DNA from: Antrihabitans stalactiti
GTDB taxonomy: Bacteria > Actinomycetota > Actinomycetes > Mycobacteriales > Mycobacteriaceae
Direction: 5' to 3'
DNA: 64,000 nt
NCBI RefSeq assembly: GCF_012932915.1
Contig: NZ_VCQU01000004.1
Location: forward strand, 124,001 to 188,000
A program made the position numbers and the translations under genes. The notes under the pieces are model-generated. The model ran no database searches and was not told where the DNA came from. It saw nothing but the letters and a program-made list of their open reading frames with translations. How positions within the stretch are numbered: position 1 is the stretch's first letter; the number at the start of each line of letters is the position of its first letter. This document shows positions 62,989 to 64,000 of this stretch, piece after piece.

Positions 62989-64000
62989 TTATCCGGTGGC
63001 CTTCTGGTACGCGTCGATGGCTTTCTGCAACCTGTCCAGCGCTTCGTTCAAGGTGCCGAGCTGCGCGCTACGCACGTTGGTGATCGCGTCGTTCAAGTCC
63101 TTGAGCGCCTGGTCGCGGTTCGGTTGATTGGGCTGCGGCGCGGGCGTCGGAGCGGTGTTGTTGTCGGGCGTCGTGTTGCCCGGCGGCGGCACCGTCGCAT
63201 TCGGATCGAACCCCGGTGTCGTCGCAGCGTTGCCGATGCCTTCACCGAAGACTTGTTCCAGCGCGCCCTTGAGCGTGTCGGCAAACCCGACCTTCGGGTT
63301 CTGTTCGCCCCGAGCGCGATAACTGATCAACACCTTCGAAAGCTGAGGGAATGTCGGTGCTCCCCCGGTCTGCGCGTTTCGCTCCGTATAGAGCGGTTCG
63401 ACGTACAGAATTCCGCCCTCACCAATGGGCAACGTGAGCAAGTTCGCCTTGATCACTCGGTTGGTCAAACCGATCTGCCCTAGTGGCCCTGACACTTTCG
63501 GATCGGATGTCATGGTGCTCAGCGCCTGACCAGGACCCTGAGTTTGGGTATCGGTCGGGAGTTTTCGCACCGTGAATTTCCCGTAGTCGTCCGGATCGCT
63601 CGTCACCGTGATGTACGCAGACAGGAAGTCGCGCTGGAAGCCTCGCATCGCACTACTCAGAGTGAACGTGGGTTTTCCGTCCGGCTCACCGAGCAGCACG
63701 TAGTACGGCGGCTGGTTCGCGTCGCCTGCACTGTCGCCGGTCGGATCCTTCGGCACATCCCAGAACGAGTTGTTGGTGAAGAACTCTCGTGGATTGTCGA
63801 CGTGGTACTTCGCGAGCATCTCGCGTTGCACCTTGAAGAGATCCTCCGGATAGCGGAAGTGCGCCCGCAACTCCGGACTGATCGCCGATTGTGGCTGAAC
63901 GGTCCCCGGGAACACGCCGCGCCAGGCCTTCAGCACGGGATCGGTCGAGTCGACCTCGTAAAGCTTCACCGTTCCGTCGTAGGCATCGACGGTCGCCTTC
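62989..64000 (-). CDS. UPF0182 membrane protein, C-terminal part (5'-truncated by window edge)
   Basis: The frame is open to the right edge; the part seen (337 codons) is the extracytoplasmic C-terminal half of a UPF0182 (COG1615) protein, as in Mycobacterium Rv3193c. Motifs: ATVDAYDGTVKLYEVD (crossing the apparent internal GTG), PDLF-type RYPEDLFKVQREMLAKYHV, PYYVLLGEPDGKPTFTLSS and LPIGEGGILYVEPLYTERN, then a Pro/Asn-rich linker and a coiled helix ending LDRLQKAIDAYQKATG. The GTG at 63969 is not the start. Function of the family is unknown. Confidence 0.92.
   Translation of the reverse strand, partial: KATVDAYDGTVKLYEVDSTDPVLKAWRGVFPGTVQPQSAISPELRAHFRYPEDLFKVQREMLAKYHVDNPREFFTNNSFWDVPKDPTGDSAGDANQPPYYVLLGEPDGKPTFTLSSAMRGFQRDFLSAYITVTSDPDDYGKFTVRKLPTDTQTQGPGQALSTMTSDPKVSGPLGQIGLTNRVIKANLLTLPIGEGGILYVEPLYTERNAQTGGAPTFPQLSKVLISYRARGEQNPKVGFADTLKGALEQVFGEGIGNAATTPGFDPNATVPPPGNTTPDNNTAPTPAPQPNQPNRDQALKDLNDAITNVRSAQLGTLNEALDRLQKAIDAYQKATG

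Overview
The window comes from a high-GC actinobacterium of the Mycobacteriales, most likely Rhodococcus or a close relative in Nocardiaceae. Evidence: the tmRNA tag ADSNQRDYALAA, the block smpB-ftsX-ftsE-(small membrane gene)-mscS-prfB in the order known from Mycobacterium, a hisN / fadE24-fadE23-like block, an Rpf-domain protein, several TetR-P450 units, and many GTG starts and 4-nt ATGA/GTGA gene overlaps. I saw no rRNA, insertion sequence or CRISPR array. Three RNA genes are present: tRNA-Ala(GGC), tmRNA and initiator tRNA-Met. Database names are assigned by recognition of motifs and order only; no search was run.

Layout. 1-1108: the 3' part of a tyrosine integrase pointing at a tRNA-Ala, probably the edge of an integrated element lying to the left. 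1181-7241: DsbA/MauE thiol pair, VIT1-type metal transporter, MFS pump, phosphoglucomutase, and a fluoride-export operon crcB-DUF190-crcB. 7347-11627: a minus-strand operon with one intact ABC1/UbiB-like kinase, two deleted and decaying copies of the same gene, a cytochrome P450 and a LON-domain protein, divergent from a TetR gene across two 16-bp operator-like palindromes. 11658-14516: secreted protein, DHA2 efflux pump with divergent TetR. 14517-20027: SGNH hydrolase and LysR divergent from a sugar-lactone oxidase / PLP aldolase-like / Tat phosphoesterase operon. 20069-23794: an operator-preceded SDR-alcohol dehydrogenase-TetR-acyl-CoA dehydrogenase operon. 24437-27288: VOC protein and TetR divergent from a P450-ferredoxin pair. 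28135-34820: methyltransferase, tmRNA, EamA transporter, smpB and the ftsEX-mscS-prfB block. 34968-41582: carbonic anhydrase, then an amino-acid permease/IclR operon divergent from ethanolamine permease-eutB-eutC. 41579-49967: phosphoesterase, histidinol-phosphatase-type IMPase, two acyl-CoA dehydrogenases and two paralogous acyl-CoA synthetases. 49964-52071: galT-galK. 52211-54081: PAS protein and type II-like flavohaemoglobin. 54083-60726: M23-like lipoprotein, permease, lytic transglycosylase, FAD monooxygenase, tRNA-fMet, Rpf protein. 60781-64000: DUF305, LVIVD-repeat secreted protein, and the end of a UPF0182 membrane protein.

Themes. Catabolism and redox dominate (two P450s, three acyl-CoA dehydrogenases, two acyl-CoA synthetases, ethanolamine deamination, galactose), mostly in small operons each paired with its own TetR, IclR or LysR regulator and often with a visible inverted repeat between divergent genes. 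A family of near-identical 40-56 bp palindromes recurs at gene ends (four copies) and looks like a dispersed terminator element. The most unusual locus is the ABC1 tandem array at 9092-10925, where translationally coupled copies have lost their middles but kept both ends.
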